Positions 40,255 through 52,240 of a DNA stretch of 64,000 nt are shown here, piece after piece. A program made the position numbers and the translations under genes. This DNA comes from Trichoplax adhaerens (Eukaryota; Placozoa; Uniplacotomia; Trichoplacea; Trichoplacidae). Every line of letters begins with the position of its first letter. Position 1 is the stretch's first letter. The notes beneath the pieces were generated by a model, which had not been told where the DNA came from, made no database searches, and saw nothing but the letters and a program-made list of their open reading frames with translations. Location: contig NW_002060948.1 in assembly GCF_000150275.1 (NCBI RefSeq), positions 3,362,512 to 3,426,511 on the forward strand. Reading direction: 5' to 3'.

Positions 40255-40400
40255 TGGATCAATGGATTGAATGATGACGACAATGCAAATAATGAATTTT
40301 TCCAATTTTTTTTTTTTCCAATCTTGAAGGGTAGTTAGTGTATCAAAGCCACTTTGTCAAGAGAATGATCGTCTGGTTGTCGATGGAGGGTAATTTTTTG

Positions 40401-40419
40401 CACACACACACACACACAC
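40401..40419. repeat. CA microsatellite
   Basis: Uninterrupted CA dinucleotides, nine and a half units, just upstream of the SLC9B start codon. Confidence 0.95.
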
Positions 40420-40894
40420 TAGTATATCTCGACCAAGTTGGCGATAATAGTGATCGGCCAAGGCATGGATGGTTAGCGGAAAAATGAACGAACCAATATT
40501 AATGTTGTGTCGTGTGATGGCAATGTGGACTGTCTTGTTGTGGCCAAAATCGATCACACTGGGGCCTACAATGACTTTGGATTATACCTGATCCTTTCGT
40601 CTAGTCCACGCGTTATCCAAAGGCATCCAACTCTTCTACTTGAACTCTTTCCTACTAATAATCCTTGCTGCAATGATGAAAAGCGATCGATTGGACGCTA
40701 TTGCATCACCAATGGCGAGCAGAAGTAGTGTTGAGAATTGTCATGCTACAGTATGTCCCCCGATCGTCTTTTGGAGGCGATTTTCTAGTCCAACCACAGG
40801 CCAGGCTGGTACCAGTCTGATGCCTGTCAGTCAGGTTAGCGTTGGACACGAGACAGTACAGTAGACGGACGCATTGTACGCTGGAGTACTGTGG

Positions 40895-40926
40895 ACTGTA
40901 CACTGTAGAGGGCTACAGTGTACAGT
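40895..40926. repeat. Perfect inverted repeat, 14-bp arms, 4-nt loop
   Basis: Left arm ACTGTACACTGTAG (40895-40908), loop AGGG, right arm CTACAGTGTACAGT (40913-40926). The arms are exact reverse complements. Confidence 0.95.
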
Positions 40927-41274
40927 ACTGGGCTGGACATTGCCAGTACTGTAGCAGTGTCACTCTCCGTGCCTGCCAGTCCTGGTACCGGTACTGGTCT
41001 TGCTTGGACATGGACTCGACTCTCGTCTTGAAACGTTTGTTGGACTTGTTGAAAAGGCCAGCGAACCAAGAGTACAGTACTAGAAAGAGTGTATTCAATC
41101 CTCGATATGCACTGTACTGGAAGACGATTGGACGCTGTTACCCTACTACTGTACTGTCAACAACAATGAAATAGAGTCCGTCTGTCAGGTCTGCTGAGTG
41201 AGTAGTTGGTGCCACTGAGTCACCTTTCTTTCAACACAGCAATACAGTGTACGGTACTCACATGACAAGTTCTC

Positions 41275-41300
41275 GTACTGTACACTGTACACTGTACAGT
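41275..41300. repeat. ACTGTAC repeat cluster
   Basis: Short run of overlapping GTACTGTAC, ACTGTACACTGTAC and TGTACAGT words, each self-complementary or nearly so. It resembles the longer array at 41485. Confidence 0.8.
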
Positions 41301-41484
41301 AAAAGAGAATACTGTATACGAGAATAGCAAAAGTTGCTTGAATCATTGCTTACCCCCCTCAACTGAGATATTGACAATGACACACCGATCATGTTGAAAA
41401 CATGATGTCAATTGACATACTTTTAGGCGTTTTAGCACTCGCGCAAGACCAATTGACGCAACGTCCAACTCCATTGTACTATAC

Positions 41485-41559
41485 TGTACAGTACATTGTA
41501 CAGTACATTGTACAGTACATTGTACAGTACTGTACTGTACTGGACTGTACTGTACAATG
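41485..41559. repeat. 12-bp palindromic microsatellite
   Basis: The unit TGTACAGTACAT occurs at 41485, 41497 and 41509 and partially at 41521, then grades into TGTACTGTAC words up to about 41559. Each unit contains the palindromes TGTACA and GTAC, so the strand can fold on itself. Confidence 0.93.
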
Positions 41560-41776
41560 TGCTGCACAATCGACGTCAACCGAAATCCCTCTCACCACAG
41601 CAACTGTAGTGCTTCCATTCAATGAAAATTGTCCCAACGTCTTATCCATGTACCATGGATTCGTCCATTTCCCCATAGGGGTCCGATATCAGCACACCAG
41701 CTCTTCATTCTTCATCATTGATTTCACCCTGGTAGTAGACTGTAACATACTGCTCCAAACCAACTTGGCAACATAC

Positions 41777-41887
41777 AGTATTCGCACATCATTTCCATGG
41801 CAATCGTCGACCGTCAGCTCACCAGTCACCAGCGCTTCATTCTTCATCAGTATTCGCTCATCATTTCCATGGCAATCGTCGACCGTA
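41777..41887. repeat. 72-bp direct repeat, two copies
   Basis: AGTATTCGCACATCATTTCC near 41777 recurs as AGTATTCGCTCATCATTTCC near 41849. Both are followed by ATGGCAATCGTCGACCGT. A related TTCATTCTTCATCA word precedes the second copy and also occurs near 41705. The high identity points to a recent duplication. Confidence 0.88.
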
Positions 41888-41960
41888 CAGTCCGTCAGGC
41901 CTATCTGTAGGTGTACCTGACCACTGGCTACACGCGTCGATACTGGTAGACTGCCGTACA

Positions 41961-44900
41961 CAGAAATAGTGTTGTTAATTTACTATTAGTAACTACCAAA
42001 CAAGGATAACCAATCATTCACAAACTTCATCATCATTCTCAAAATGAATTACAATCAATCAATCAATTGAATTGATCGAATATCAATACTCACTCCTGTA
42101 TTGATATATGCATACATTATGGATTGATTGGTTTCTGTCATGAATCGACATTAAAATAGAAAATGAAACTACAGTATCTACTATGATGATCAAGCTTTCA
42201 ATCAAATTTGACTTTGAAACAAACTGTATTGAAAATAAACAACATGCAATCAATTTGAACTCAAGGCATCCATTCTTTCCCAATCATCATACTGTACATT
42301 GTACAATTGTGATGCATAGCATAACAGCACTACTGACAACCTTAACATTTGTATGTCAGAGATGACAAGATAATATTCACGCAGCTTGCTACACTCAAGA
42401 ATTGACTTTGGAAATGTAACCTATTTGACAATACAATCACTGAGCTAAGGTAACTAAGGTCCATGAAGTCATCGATCAAGTGGTATACGATAAAAACTGG
42501 ACAATAACCAATAGATCGCTAGGCGAGGAGAAAGCAATTTCTTGCAATAACGCTATCTTTCGGTACAGCTGACATCAACACACCGATACCCATTCAAATA
42601 ATGCTTTGAACTATTTTTGAGGCTGACATAATATCCTTTCTTTCTCATGCTGACTATATCAAGGACAATAACAATATAATATTTCTCTCAACAAATAAAG
42701 GTATACGCGTACTTTAGTGCCATGGGAAAATGGATCCAATCGCTTTTTTTACCGATATCCAATCCTTTCTTTCTCATGACCGACTGTAATCAAGAATAAC
42801 TACTGTATACAATACTTACAATAACGGTATAGTGCACAATACTTCTTCCCATAAATAAAGATATGCTTCAGCACAGCGGAACTAAATACAGTGCACCGGT
42901 AATATTACAAAATTGATTGAAGCATTTGTTATGAATACAATATCGCTTCTTTCTTATTGTTGACAGTAAAAAAAATGAAAAGCAAAATAGAAAATGTAAT
43001 TTATAAACGCATCATCACAACGCTCTTCAATAGTATGATGAGACGACTACCAATAATTTAAAAATTATTATACCCATTTCTAACGGAATGCCTTCTTTCA
43101 AACAATTCAGTAAGACTGCAATCCTTTCTTTGCATAGCATTAGAAGTGGCGAGTAAAAGTATCAATAATGTTGTTCAGGAAGAAATTGAATCGATACGCC
43201 GATCATTTAATTATATACGAGGATATACAATTTTTTCTTAGATTCGTATCATAATTCTCATATTAAATTGATATGAATGAAATCCAATCATGCAGGTGAA
43301 ATAATACCGATATAGTGGAAAGGCGACATTCATAGTAATATAAACAATTGGTTGAAGTGAGTAATAATATGATGGGCATCTTAATAATAAATCTACTAAA
43401 GCATCATTTATCATTCTAGTTGCAAAAATAAACTATTTTCATGAAAGATACTTCAATCACACCTAGTACAGCCAAATATGCACCATGTATTCAAGAATAA
43501 CACACCTATTTTTAATGAATTATTTACGGTTCTTAGAGTACGCTACCCTTGATGCTGTTGTTCATCCTATCATTACCAGTAAGACATATGTGTACGGTGA
43601 AAATGAATCGTGCAGCTGTACTGGATTAGTTTAGAATATCGTTATAGAATACTTTTTGAGCTATATTTACGGGAACGATGACAAGTTTACATACGGAGAG
43701 TCGTCGCCTTTATGACCAAATTTATGCCAACTAATTTTCTATGCTTAATGAATGCACGGCATATAGATGAATTCAAAGTCTTGTCATATCTGTAATGATG
43801 AAATATAATTTTCTACCATTTTATGATATGAATTTGTCTACTATAGAGTATGATATCCTTTATAAATGTGTCGCAATATGTGAAAGTTCAATATGTAAAT
43901 GTAAGTAAGATGCAGTTACTTGAAGGAAAATAAAAAAAAGCATTGGCCTTCCGGCCTTGGTATTTTCTAAATGCTATGGGTGTTTTAATAAAACGATGTT
44001 TCTGTATTAGCGGAGCAAAGTTCACACCTGTCGTATTCCGCATGTCTAACCTTAAAAGTAGATTTAAAGTTGGAATTGAATAATTCTCTTATTTGCCTAT
44101 TTCGTCTGGATATATATGAAAGTGAAATTTATAATTTTATCAATCGGATCGATCAGTCAATATCTAAAAAATGTAAATTAAAATATTGGATTAGCTGCAA
44201 TGATACGTATTATGTATTAAGTGACAAGCCCTGTCGAGTCTCACGCGAATCCCCAATGAATAGGCAAAATTATTTTTTTCTTTATTTTTATGTCAGCTCT
44301 TTCTAGATATCTTATTAACTTTATATAATATATACATATATACACATTTATACTGCTAAGAGCTCTGTGATATTACAGCATCTATATATAGTAGCCAAAT
44401 AATTTGAATACATCTATACGAGCATATCTAAATTATAATCAAAATTTTACACTGCTGTAAACTGATTAATAATGACTGTGTATATTAGCAAAATTAATAT
44501 TTTTCTTGACATATCTGAAAGATTGCTACCCGAAAAAGGTCAAAATAGAATATCCCACAGGCACTCATGATTATCATGCAATCACAAATACTATCGTGGT
44601 ATAAAACAACGTAAATATTAATCTACTTCGGATATACTTTCCGATAATTAGTAAGAAACTACCGTATCATGGGAAAAGATACCATTTTTCCGTAGTACTG
44701 TACTATATAGTACTTGCAAAAGTATCCGCCCAATGCGGTATTTGTACAAGTCAAAAAGTTCCAAAATTGTATCTTAATGAGTGCTTCAATTTCTCAACAT
44801 CACTAGATACGAGTATCAAATAAATAAAACAACATGCGATTGATTAATTTATTTTTGTAATGCGAAGTGATATATGTCATAAGATTCTACCTGTACTGTA

Positions 44901-46857
44901 CTTAAGTCTACGATTTTTTAAATAAATACTACACTCTATAGTATACAATACTTTTTCTGAATACGTTAGAATACTGTTCACGAGCAAAAGTTCGCTTTTT
45001 ATATACCGAAGAGATACATCAATCACAGCATCATTATTATTCCATATCTTATATATTCCCTGCTTACATAGATTATCTTGCAGCATGGTATACTGATCTG
45101 AGAATAAGAATCACTAGGGATAATGTAAGGTTAACGTATACATTAAAAGACAATTACATTTAAGCTAATTGTATTCGATTTAGTTATAATTCTACTATCC
45201 GTAGGAATAAATACTGTAATATCAATAGTAATGTGATTAGTAACTATCTTAATTAAATGAGTGAGGAATATGGAAATCAAGTTATTGCCTAGATGCCTTA
45301 AATACTAGGCTGATTTCAAATTTTTACCCTGCACTGTCAATTCATTGATAATGAGTATAGTTTCGCCTATTTATGGAATTCTAGTGCACGAGCATATGCG
45401 TACTACTGATCGTATACCTAGATTAACGTTGATCAGATCCAAGATTATGGTGGTTTAGTCAGATTATGAGCATATTCAATGGTATAAAATTTTGTTCAAA
45501 ATAAGGATATAATAATATCTTAATAGATACCCTGTGAGCAATAGAGAATGGAAAAGAGAGATGCGTAATAACCAGCTTAAGTTATAGCCTGAATGTTAGA
45601 AGTACCTTTCCGATCTATGTTAAGCTAACGTCAGTGCCATAGAATTCAGTTCAGAATAAAGATACTACTGTATAATATCACAAACAAACTCCGTGAACGA
45701 TAGAGTACCAACAAATGTGATAAAATACAAAGCATGGGTATACCGTTTAACATAAAGATTACTTTAGCTAGTTACAAATTTCAACGCGCCATTTCTTAAA
45801 TCTTTAAAATCAGAAATTACCCATATTGCTATTAACTAATAACTATCTATCGCTACACAGTTACTTTTAAAATTCAACTGAACTTTGATATCATTATCAA
45901 ATCTACTATATTATAGACTGGATTAAAAAATTAATTTTAAAATTAGTAATTTCCCAACAGCTTCACGGTATAGTGTACATTAGTGGCAGCCTCCTGATAT
46001 AATTTTAGAAGGAATTCTATTTACTAAAAAGTCTACTGTACTATTGAAAAATACCCTAAAAATAAAATAAAGTAGAATAAAGTATTGCAGTAGAAAGAAA
46101 TATAATATGGATTGTTACAGTAACAAAACAATCCTCGTAAATTACAGATTTCCAACATATAATTTCTTAAGCAGTTAAAGTCTGAATTTATGTTATGATC
46201 TACCATTGAATATTTAAATGCAGTATCTGCAGATTGAAAATTTTGAATCCAATTGAAATTAATTTTTTAAATTTTAATTTCAGAATGTATACTGTGTAGA
46301 TACCGTCAGACATTTTGGTTTATAATAAAATACGTTCAGATTACAAACCGCGAATTTTAGAAATATTTAGATAGTGATTACTCAAGAATGACTAGTGTAT
46401 TCGTATACGCGTATTCGATAATAGTATATATTATTGTAGGCATAATTATTATATCAATGCTGTTAACTCACAATCAACTGCAATGATACTCCGACATGTG
46501 CAAGCATTCAAGTATGGTACTATCCATGAGGACAAACGAAGATCAGCCAGTATTTGATCAATATTAACGCGAGGTAGTTTCAATATATTTCATTTATGGT
46601 GCTTTTTAAAATCGGCAACTTTATTAAAATCTTGCGTAATATTATAAAGATCATTGGTAAACTACTGATAATAACCGCAATAACAATTATTCCACTTAAA
46701 AGCTACCAGTCTACATTTAATTCTACAATTATCTTAATCCTTGTAATTAAAAAAGGTATAATTATTATTATTATTATTATTATTATTAAGAATTGGGTTA
46801 ATGTTATTGGAATATTAAAAGTAATTTAGTTTTTGATGCCGTTGCTATTCTGGAATA
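41961..46857. other. Intergenic, with a weak repeat family at about 42,600-43,150
   Basis: Between the SLC9B upstream block and the oxygenase cluster. CCTTTCTTTCTCATG lies at 42635 and 42764 (129-bp spacing). Related CTTTCTT words lie near 42950 and 43125, and AAATAAAGxTATxC words follow the first two copies. Otherwise no gene or RNA is recognised; the open frames at 44070-44306 and 46596-46829 look random. Confidence 0.5.
46761..46788. repeat. ATT microsatellite
   Basis: About nine uninterrupted ATT units, just downstream of the 3' end of the first oxygenase gene. Confidence 0.95.
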
Positions 46858-49069
46858 TTATAAATTGCGTATAATTTTATCTGACGTCTTTACGTGCATT
46901 GAAGCTAATCGATCCACAAAATTTTTTAAGGGCTCGCGTAACTTTTCTCCTTTTCCATCGGCGGATTTGATGTTGGAAACTATCGTATCAAATTCCTTCA
47001 TTACATATTTACTTGCTCCTTCATTTTCTTCGAATTCATAAGCATGTGTGTAGATGCGTGCTGAAATAGAAAATAATATTTTTGAGTTACTTCAATTACA
47101 AAAAAATCTAGCTATCATAACTTGATACTCATGGGTAGGTAAAAGTATAAAGCGACTGTAATTGTACTCTAAGATTTTGATAGCAAAATTAGAATAGTTT
47201 CAATTCATCTTGTGCTTTTTAATGTATAACCTTAACAATTTCCAAATAAGCACCGTAAGTCAAATATCAATTTTCGTTACTTAAACTAAAAAATTGGATA
47301 ATCATTAATTATATCTTACTTGGATCCATTTCTTCGCGGTCTTGCTCCATTCCTTCACCTTCACCTTCTTGTCCTTCATAACCCTCTTCACCTTCGCCTT
47401 CTGGACCTCGTTCACCTTTATATCCTGGTGGTGGTCCTTCTTCTTCTTCTTCGTTTCCTTGTGCTTGTTCTAACTCAGGTTCCATTTCATCGGTAGTTAA
47501 TCTATTGATCAGTGACTTTTCATATCGAGTTCTACCTCGCATCCGGATAGCTTCTTTAGCTGATTGCAAAGTGCCATCAATTAATCCTTTGTATAAGCGG
47601 AAATCTTCCATAAAACGATTAACACGAGCTTGATGTTCAGTATTGGCCATCTTGACTGCAAACGAGTATCGAATGCCTTTGAAATCATGCGCGGGTGGTC
47701 TTGCAGAATGTGGTATGGTACCTTGAAAGATCACAACTCGGCCATATCGAGGTCGAACTTCAGTTACAAATTCGCTAATATCGGAATTATTAGTCGTGTA
47801 AGCAGTTTCACCTCCATAGGAACTTTTCCAGCCAGGATTTAAGTAGAGTAAAAATGTCCATTCATCAGCAACATCCGCACAATCTGTATGGATTTGAGTG
47901 TGATCAGCACTTCGTATCATATTGCATGCTACATCGTAGGGGTACCATTGATCTTTTCCACTAACATAAGCAGCAACTTGTTTTTGAATTTGCCAAAAGT
48001 AACTCTTGGTATAGGAATCAATATTAAAGCCAGCAATCCATTGAACATTATCAGTACCACTATCGACGGAATCATCGTAGTAAAATCGTGCATTCTTGAT
48101 CGATTGGCGTAATTCTTCCAATTCTTCATTCTTGAAAAGACCGTCAAAGACGAAAATTTTCTTACCGTCGGGAGTTTCAACTTTTTTAGTCTGATATTTA
48201 CTGATGTCCAATTTAGGTGCTTCTTTACTCTTATGAGCGGTTACAAAATCAGCGTTACGTGCAGCATTTCTCTTGGAGTATTTGAGTTTCCATTGATCAT
48301 GAAATTCCTTCACCTTCTCTTCAGATTTTGTCAATTTAATAGTTAAGAACATTTGACCAAATTTATAATCAATAGATGGTGGTTTATGTATGTAAGGGAT
48401 AGATGCATCAAAGATAATACAACGCGCTAATCGTGGATGGATAGCAGCAGCAACTTCTTCGTCTTGATCATAGAATAAGATGTCGCCATAATCATTTTTC
48501 TTCCATTTACTTACTAACTGGATAACCATGGTAATGTCTTTCTCTTCCGGAGATGCATCAGTTGAGATAAGTGGTATATCACCGCGTCGTACCAGTTTAA
48601 ATGCTGCTTCATAGAAATGATATTTACTTTCAGAAGCATTAAGAAAATGATTAACACCGGCCAAAAGTCTTTGTCCAACACTTGTTTTCTCAAGTTTAGC
48701 AAAATTAATCCTTGTTTTCCATGTTATATGATCTTTGTCTACGGTCTCTGCCTTGATACCATCATTAGGATCTTTCAATGTATGTTCCCACTGGCCAAGA
48801 GAAACAACATACAAGCGTAGCAGGTAGATATCACTGGGTCTAAGGAAATCATCGTAAACCGAAATTTTCTCATCGCTAAGGGTACGAAATGTTTTAGTTA
48901 AATGGGCATCGAAGTCAAAATTGCCTGCTGCCGAATATTTAGTATGAGGTTTTTCCTTAGAATGAGATTTTTTCTTTTGATGATCATATTTCTTCCCTAC
49001 TACACTATCTTGCCAAAGGGCAAAAACTAGGACGATAGCAACAAGTGATACCGACTTGTGATACCTCAT
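46858..49069 (-). CDS. Secreted/ER prolyl-4-hydroxylase-like 2OG-Fe(II) oxygenase, two-domain, with collagen-like tail
   Basis: Two exons on the complement, 47320-49069 (ATG at 49069) and 46858-47060 (TAA), giving 650 residues. Signal peptide about 1-25. The protein holds two related halves. The C-terminal half (about 290-490) is a typical double-stranded beta-helix oxygenase: iron ligands H394 and D396 (HTDCADVADEW), H454 (IPHSARPP), and R467 for 2-oxoglutarate (GIRYSFAVKM), with LYLNPGW..GGETAY and PRYGRVVIFQG between. The N-terminal half (60-250) has the same layout, with YGDILFYD and SIPYIHKPP (H228), but the HxD position reads S-T-D (169-171), so it is probably inactive. Residues 540-580 are acidic and include GYKGERGPEG, Gly-X-Y triplets. 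The last exon is coiled-coil-like. Substrate unknown. Paralogue at 57557-59581. No KDEL-type signal at the end. Confidence 0.9.
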
Positions 49070-52000
49070 TCTTAGTTTTGCAAAAACTGGCTAGTTAATG
49101 ATATTGATTCAATTTACGGAAATAGATGAGATTAAGGTAGAAAAAGATGAAATTTTTACCAGGAATAGGAAAGACAGAAAAGAAAGGATTGGCAGTCCCA
49201 AGTCGATGACTGTCAAGATTGAAGTCAGTTGAATTAGGAAAATAACCCTTATTCAATAGTAAAATCGCTGCTCTAAACAAAGATCGCAAGCAACCGCTAG
49301 TCACGATCAGTTTTCTATGTATTTAAACTAGCGTTAACATGGGCAGTTCCCAGTGTCATCATTGTTGTAACTCCCTCAACAGTCAAGATTTCATTATAAT
49401 AACTATTTAAGAACGTCGGAGAAATCAATAGACATTTATTTGTATTTGTTCTTGATAATGGAATTTCTCAGTTATTGTTATGCACAGTCGATAATAGTTT
49501 TCAACTCGTCACGTCCACCATCGACTACAGATGAATAATGAATAAATTGAAAGGATATACACTAAAAAAACGTTTTACTCCATTAATCCTTATTTCCACG
49601 ATTAAAATTAGAGATCAATCCGGCTAATATGAGCCTTCAATGGCTAACCAGTTATCCTCTACAATCTATTTTAGAGACGCTATCCTTGTCGTTACATTGT
49701 ATGTGCTATCAATCTGAGCAGACTCTTAATCATTATGACAAGAGGTGGAAAATTTTATAAGCAGTAATTTTCTTTACTAATTCATTCAGTAAAATTGGCG
49801 TTACTACGTCAGTAGACGATAGATACATGGCGAAACTGACTTCAAAGAATGCTCACATTCACGGAAACAAAAACAATCTCTAATGTATTATTTATTCTTT
49901 AACAAACATATTCAATTAGTCCATTGCGACTATATTCGATTATGAATGAATGATAGAATTGTATAATAGATCAAAAGAGATAATTAGTTACTTTCTACGT
50001 AATTCGTCCTGCCAATTTTACCATCATACACATTAAATGAAGACAATCTACGCGTATGAAAATGGTAGAGTACGCGTACATCTATACTCTTAATCATGGG
50101 TAGCAGTAGGTAGGTTAATATGGAACAAGATATTTAAAGAAAAGCCCTATTTCTTAACCCCTAAATTATTCCTAACCCTAAACCTTTCTTGAAAAAAAAC
50201 TTACTATGACAAGAATGGCGATGAATTATTCCAGTCAACACAACCTATAAATACTGTAGTCCTCTTATGGAATATCAAGTTGTTATTCATATATTGAATT
50301 TCCCTTTCCTGTAATTCAACTATGTTATTAAATTGACTAGTCATTGCTTCTACATGCTAGGCGATAATTTCTCATTCTGCGTCTGTCTGAATAATAATCT
50401 GTATGATAGAATTGGGAATGTAGAATAAAAATAATATTGATTCCATTCAGCTGGCATTGAATTTTCATTCTACGCCCCAAGGCATTACGGTGCTTCATAT
50501 TAACTTCTATCGGAAATTGGGATTGCCATATAGAAATGGACAGAGACCTGTTAAGTAGGTTAATAACAAAATAAAAATACATAATAAGTAATGGATTGTT
50601 ATTTTACCAACAGGGGTTTTAGCTATTGTACCACAGCAGTAATGATTTGATATTCTTCTGCTATTATTTGCAATAGTGAACCGCCTGACTTGTACTCAGG
50701 TGTATATCAGTAAGTCCCGGTAGTATTTTGCCAGTTAAGAATTAATAAGACTTATTAAAGCATGATGCGATATCAGAAAATTCATCATTACCAACTCACT
50801 TCCTGCCTTGCGTTGCATAGACGTTAATTTAGGAAACTTCTGTTATGACAATTGCATAATTTGAATGTTTAGGAGTGTTTGCATTTATTATCTATTAATC
50901 CCTATCAAGTAAGTGAAAATATTGCATACTCTGCTGCCCATTCAAGGTATAAATGAATGAAAATCGATTGATCTATTACCAGCAATAATAAAGATGAGCC
51001 AAAATTATTATTAGTAACGTTTGGCTACCGAGTGTTTATGGAGTCAAGAGGCACCTAGGCAGAATCAATTTTTGAATAAGATAAATACTCATGTTGCGAT
51101 GCTTTGTAGCTGCATGCTATATGACTAAAATGGGGTTCAATTTAATCGAAAGGCAGTCAAAATAGTTTACTGAGATTAATTTTAGTAGTCTAAATTAATG
51201 ATTTACGCCAAATTTGACGTTAGTTTCTTTGCTGTAGACGTTCATTATTCCATGCAATCTGTTTGGATAGATTCGTTCTCAGTCTTCCGGTAATGAAAGC
51301 GACTGCAATTAGTTCGCCATAATTTAGCAGATTACAGCAGTTAGTACTGTGTCTATACGTTCATAACTTTGAAATAACTTTTAAAAATATAAGCCTTGCA
51401 ATATCAATAGCATAGCTTGCCACTAATTGAATGATCAAATCATGCAAAACATGACTATTGAAGGTAGACTAATTACTGCTGAGATTCTTATACATCTTAC
51501 TTACTCTTTCACTAGTTTTATATGGATCTCCGATAGCAAAGCATTAACTGGATTACTAGCAACCTTTAGCGAGTCTTGCTCTAGCTTGTAATTTGATTAA
51601 ATGTCCATTTTGATTTTTAGTAGTATATGTAAAGCAATACTTTGACTACTAGTTGTCTTTACTCTGTCCTGCCTTAAACTTATATTTAGCATCTGAGCAT
51701 CCACTGAAATAAACATTTGATATCTCTAACATTAACGACTGAAATGAAATGGTAGCAGCATGATGGCTAAGACAAATATCGTAACTATTGATCACCATAC
51801 CTCTTTCATATCAATATATATTTGCTTATTAGCACCTAAGATCATGAAATGATATCGTTGCTACATGAATTTAAAACGATATACTCACATGATTTAAGAT
51901 TTTAATATTAAAATTACAGGAAAAAAAGGAGTTACGGATACACGAAAATTTAAATTATATCTATTTATAACTAAATCACACTACTGCCTCAAATAATTTA

Positions 52001-52240
52001 AGAATTAATATCAACTAAGAGAAATTATCCATCACAGACATAAAAAATAGAGTTATTTAATACGATGCCCATTAAATATTAATTCAAAACGTAACGATGG
52101 CCATAATAGGTAGAAATATTAACATATAAGTGACATGGTACAATCCAAATCAAAATATATTAAATACGAGTTAATTATGACTATATCAGTAGGCAGTTTG
52201 TGAATGAAATAAGGATTTATACAACTGCCCATATGTCCGA
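49070..52240. other. Intergenic, nothing recognised
   Basis: 3.2 kb upstream of the first oxygenase gene. It includes a short degenerate C-rich stretch (about 50,145-50,190) with two CCTAA(C)CCC-like words. Open frames such as 50337-50582 (-) lack any resemblance. The near side should hold the promoter of the gene starting at 49069. Confidence 0.5.

Larger units (their letters stand above)
40500..41960. other. GC-shifted, palindrome-rich block upstream of SLC9B
   Basis: The block is visibly richer in C and G than its surroundings and full of GTAC, TGTACA and TACTGTA words. It contains a perfect 14-bp-arm hairpin, a 12-bp array and a 72-bp direct repeat (listed separately). Several open frames overlap on both strands (40842-41174, 41402-41920 and others). 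They arise from the low stop-codon content and repeats and have no family resemblance. The position suits a promoter or 5' untranslated region of SLC9B, but nothing in it proves that. Confidence 0.6.

Noticed and set aside
40255-40305. Upstream extension of the SLC9B first exon
   Set aside because: The frame is open but contains no ATG; the ATG at 40254 is the first available in-frame start.
41402-41920. 172-residue open frame and several overlapping frames on both strands
   Set aside because: It crosses the 12-bp palindromic array and the 72-bp direct repeat. The peptide is repeat-derived, and equally long frames exist on the opposite strand, as expected from locally few stop codons.
50145-50190. 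Interstitial telomere-like sequence
   Set aside because: Only two or three degenerate CCTAAC-like words in a stretch of ordinary sequence, too few to call a telomeric tract.
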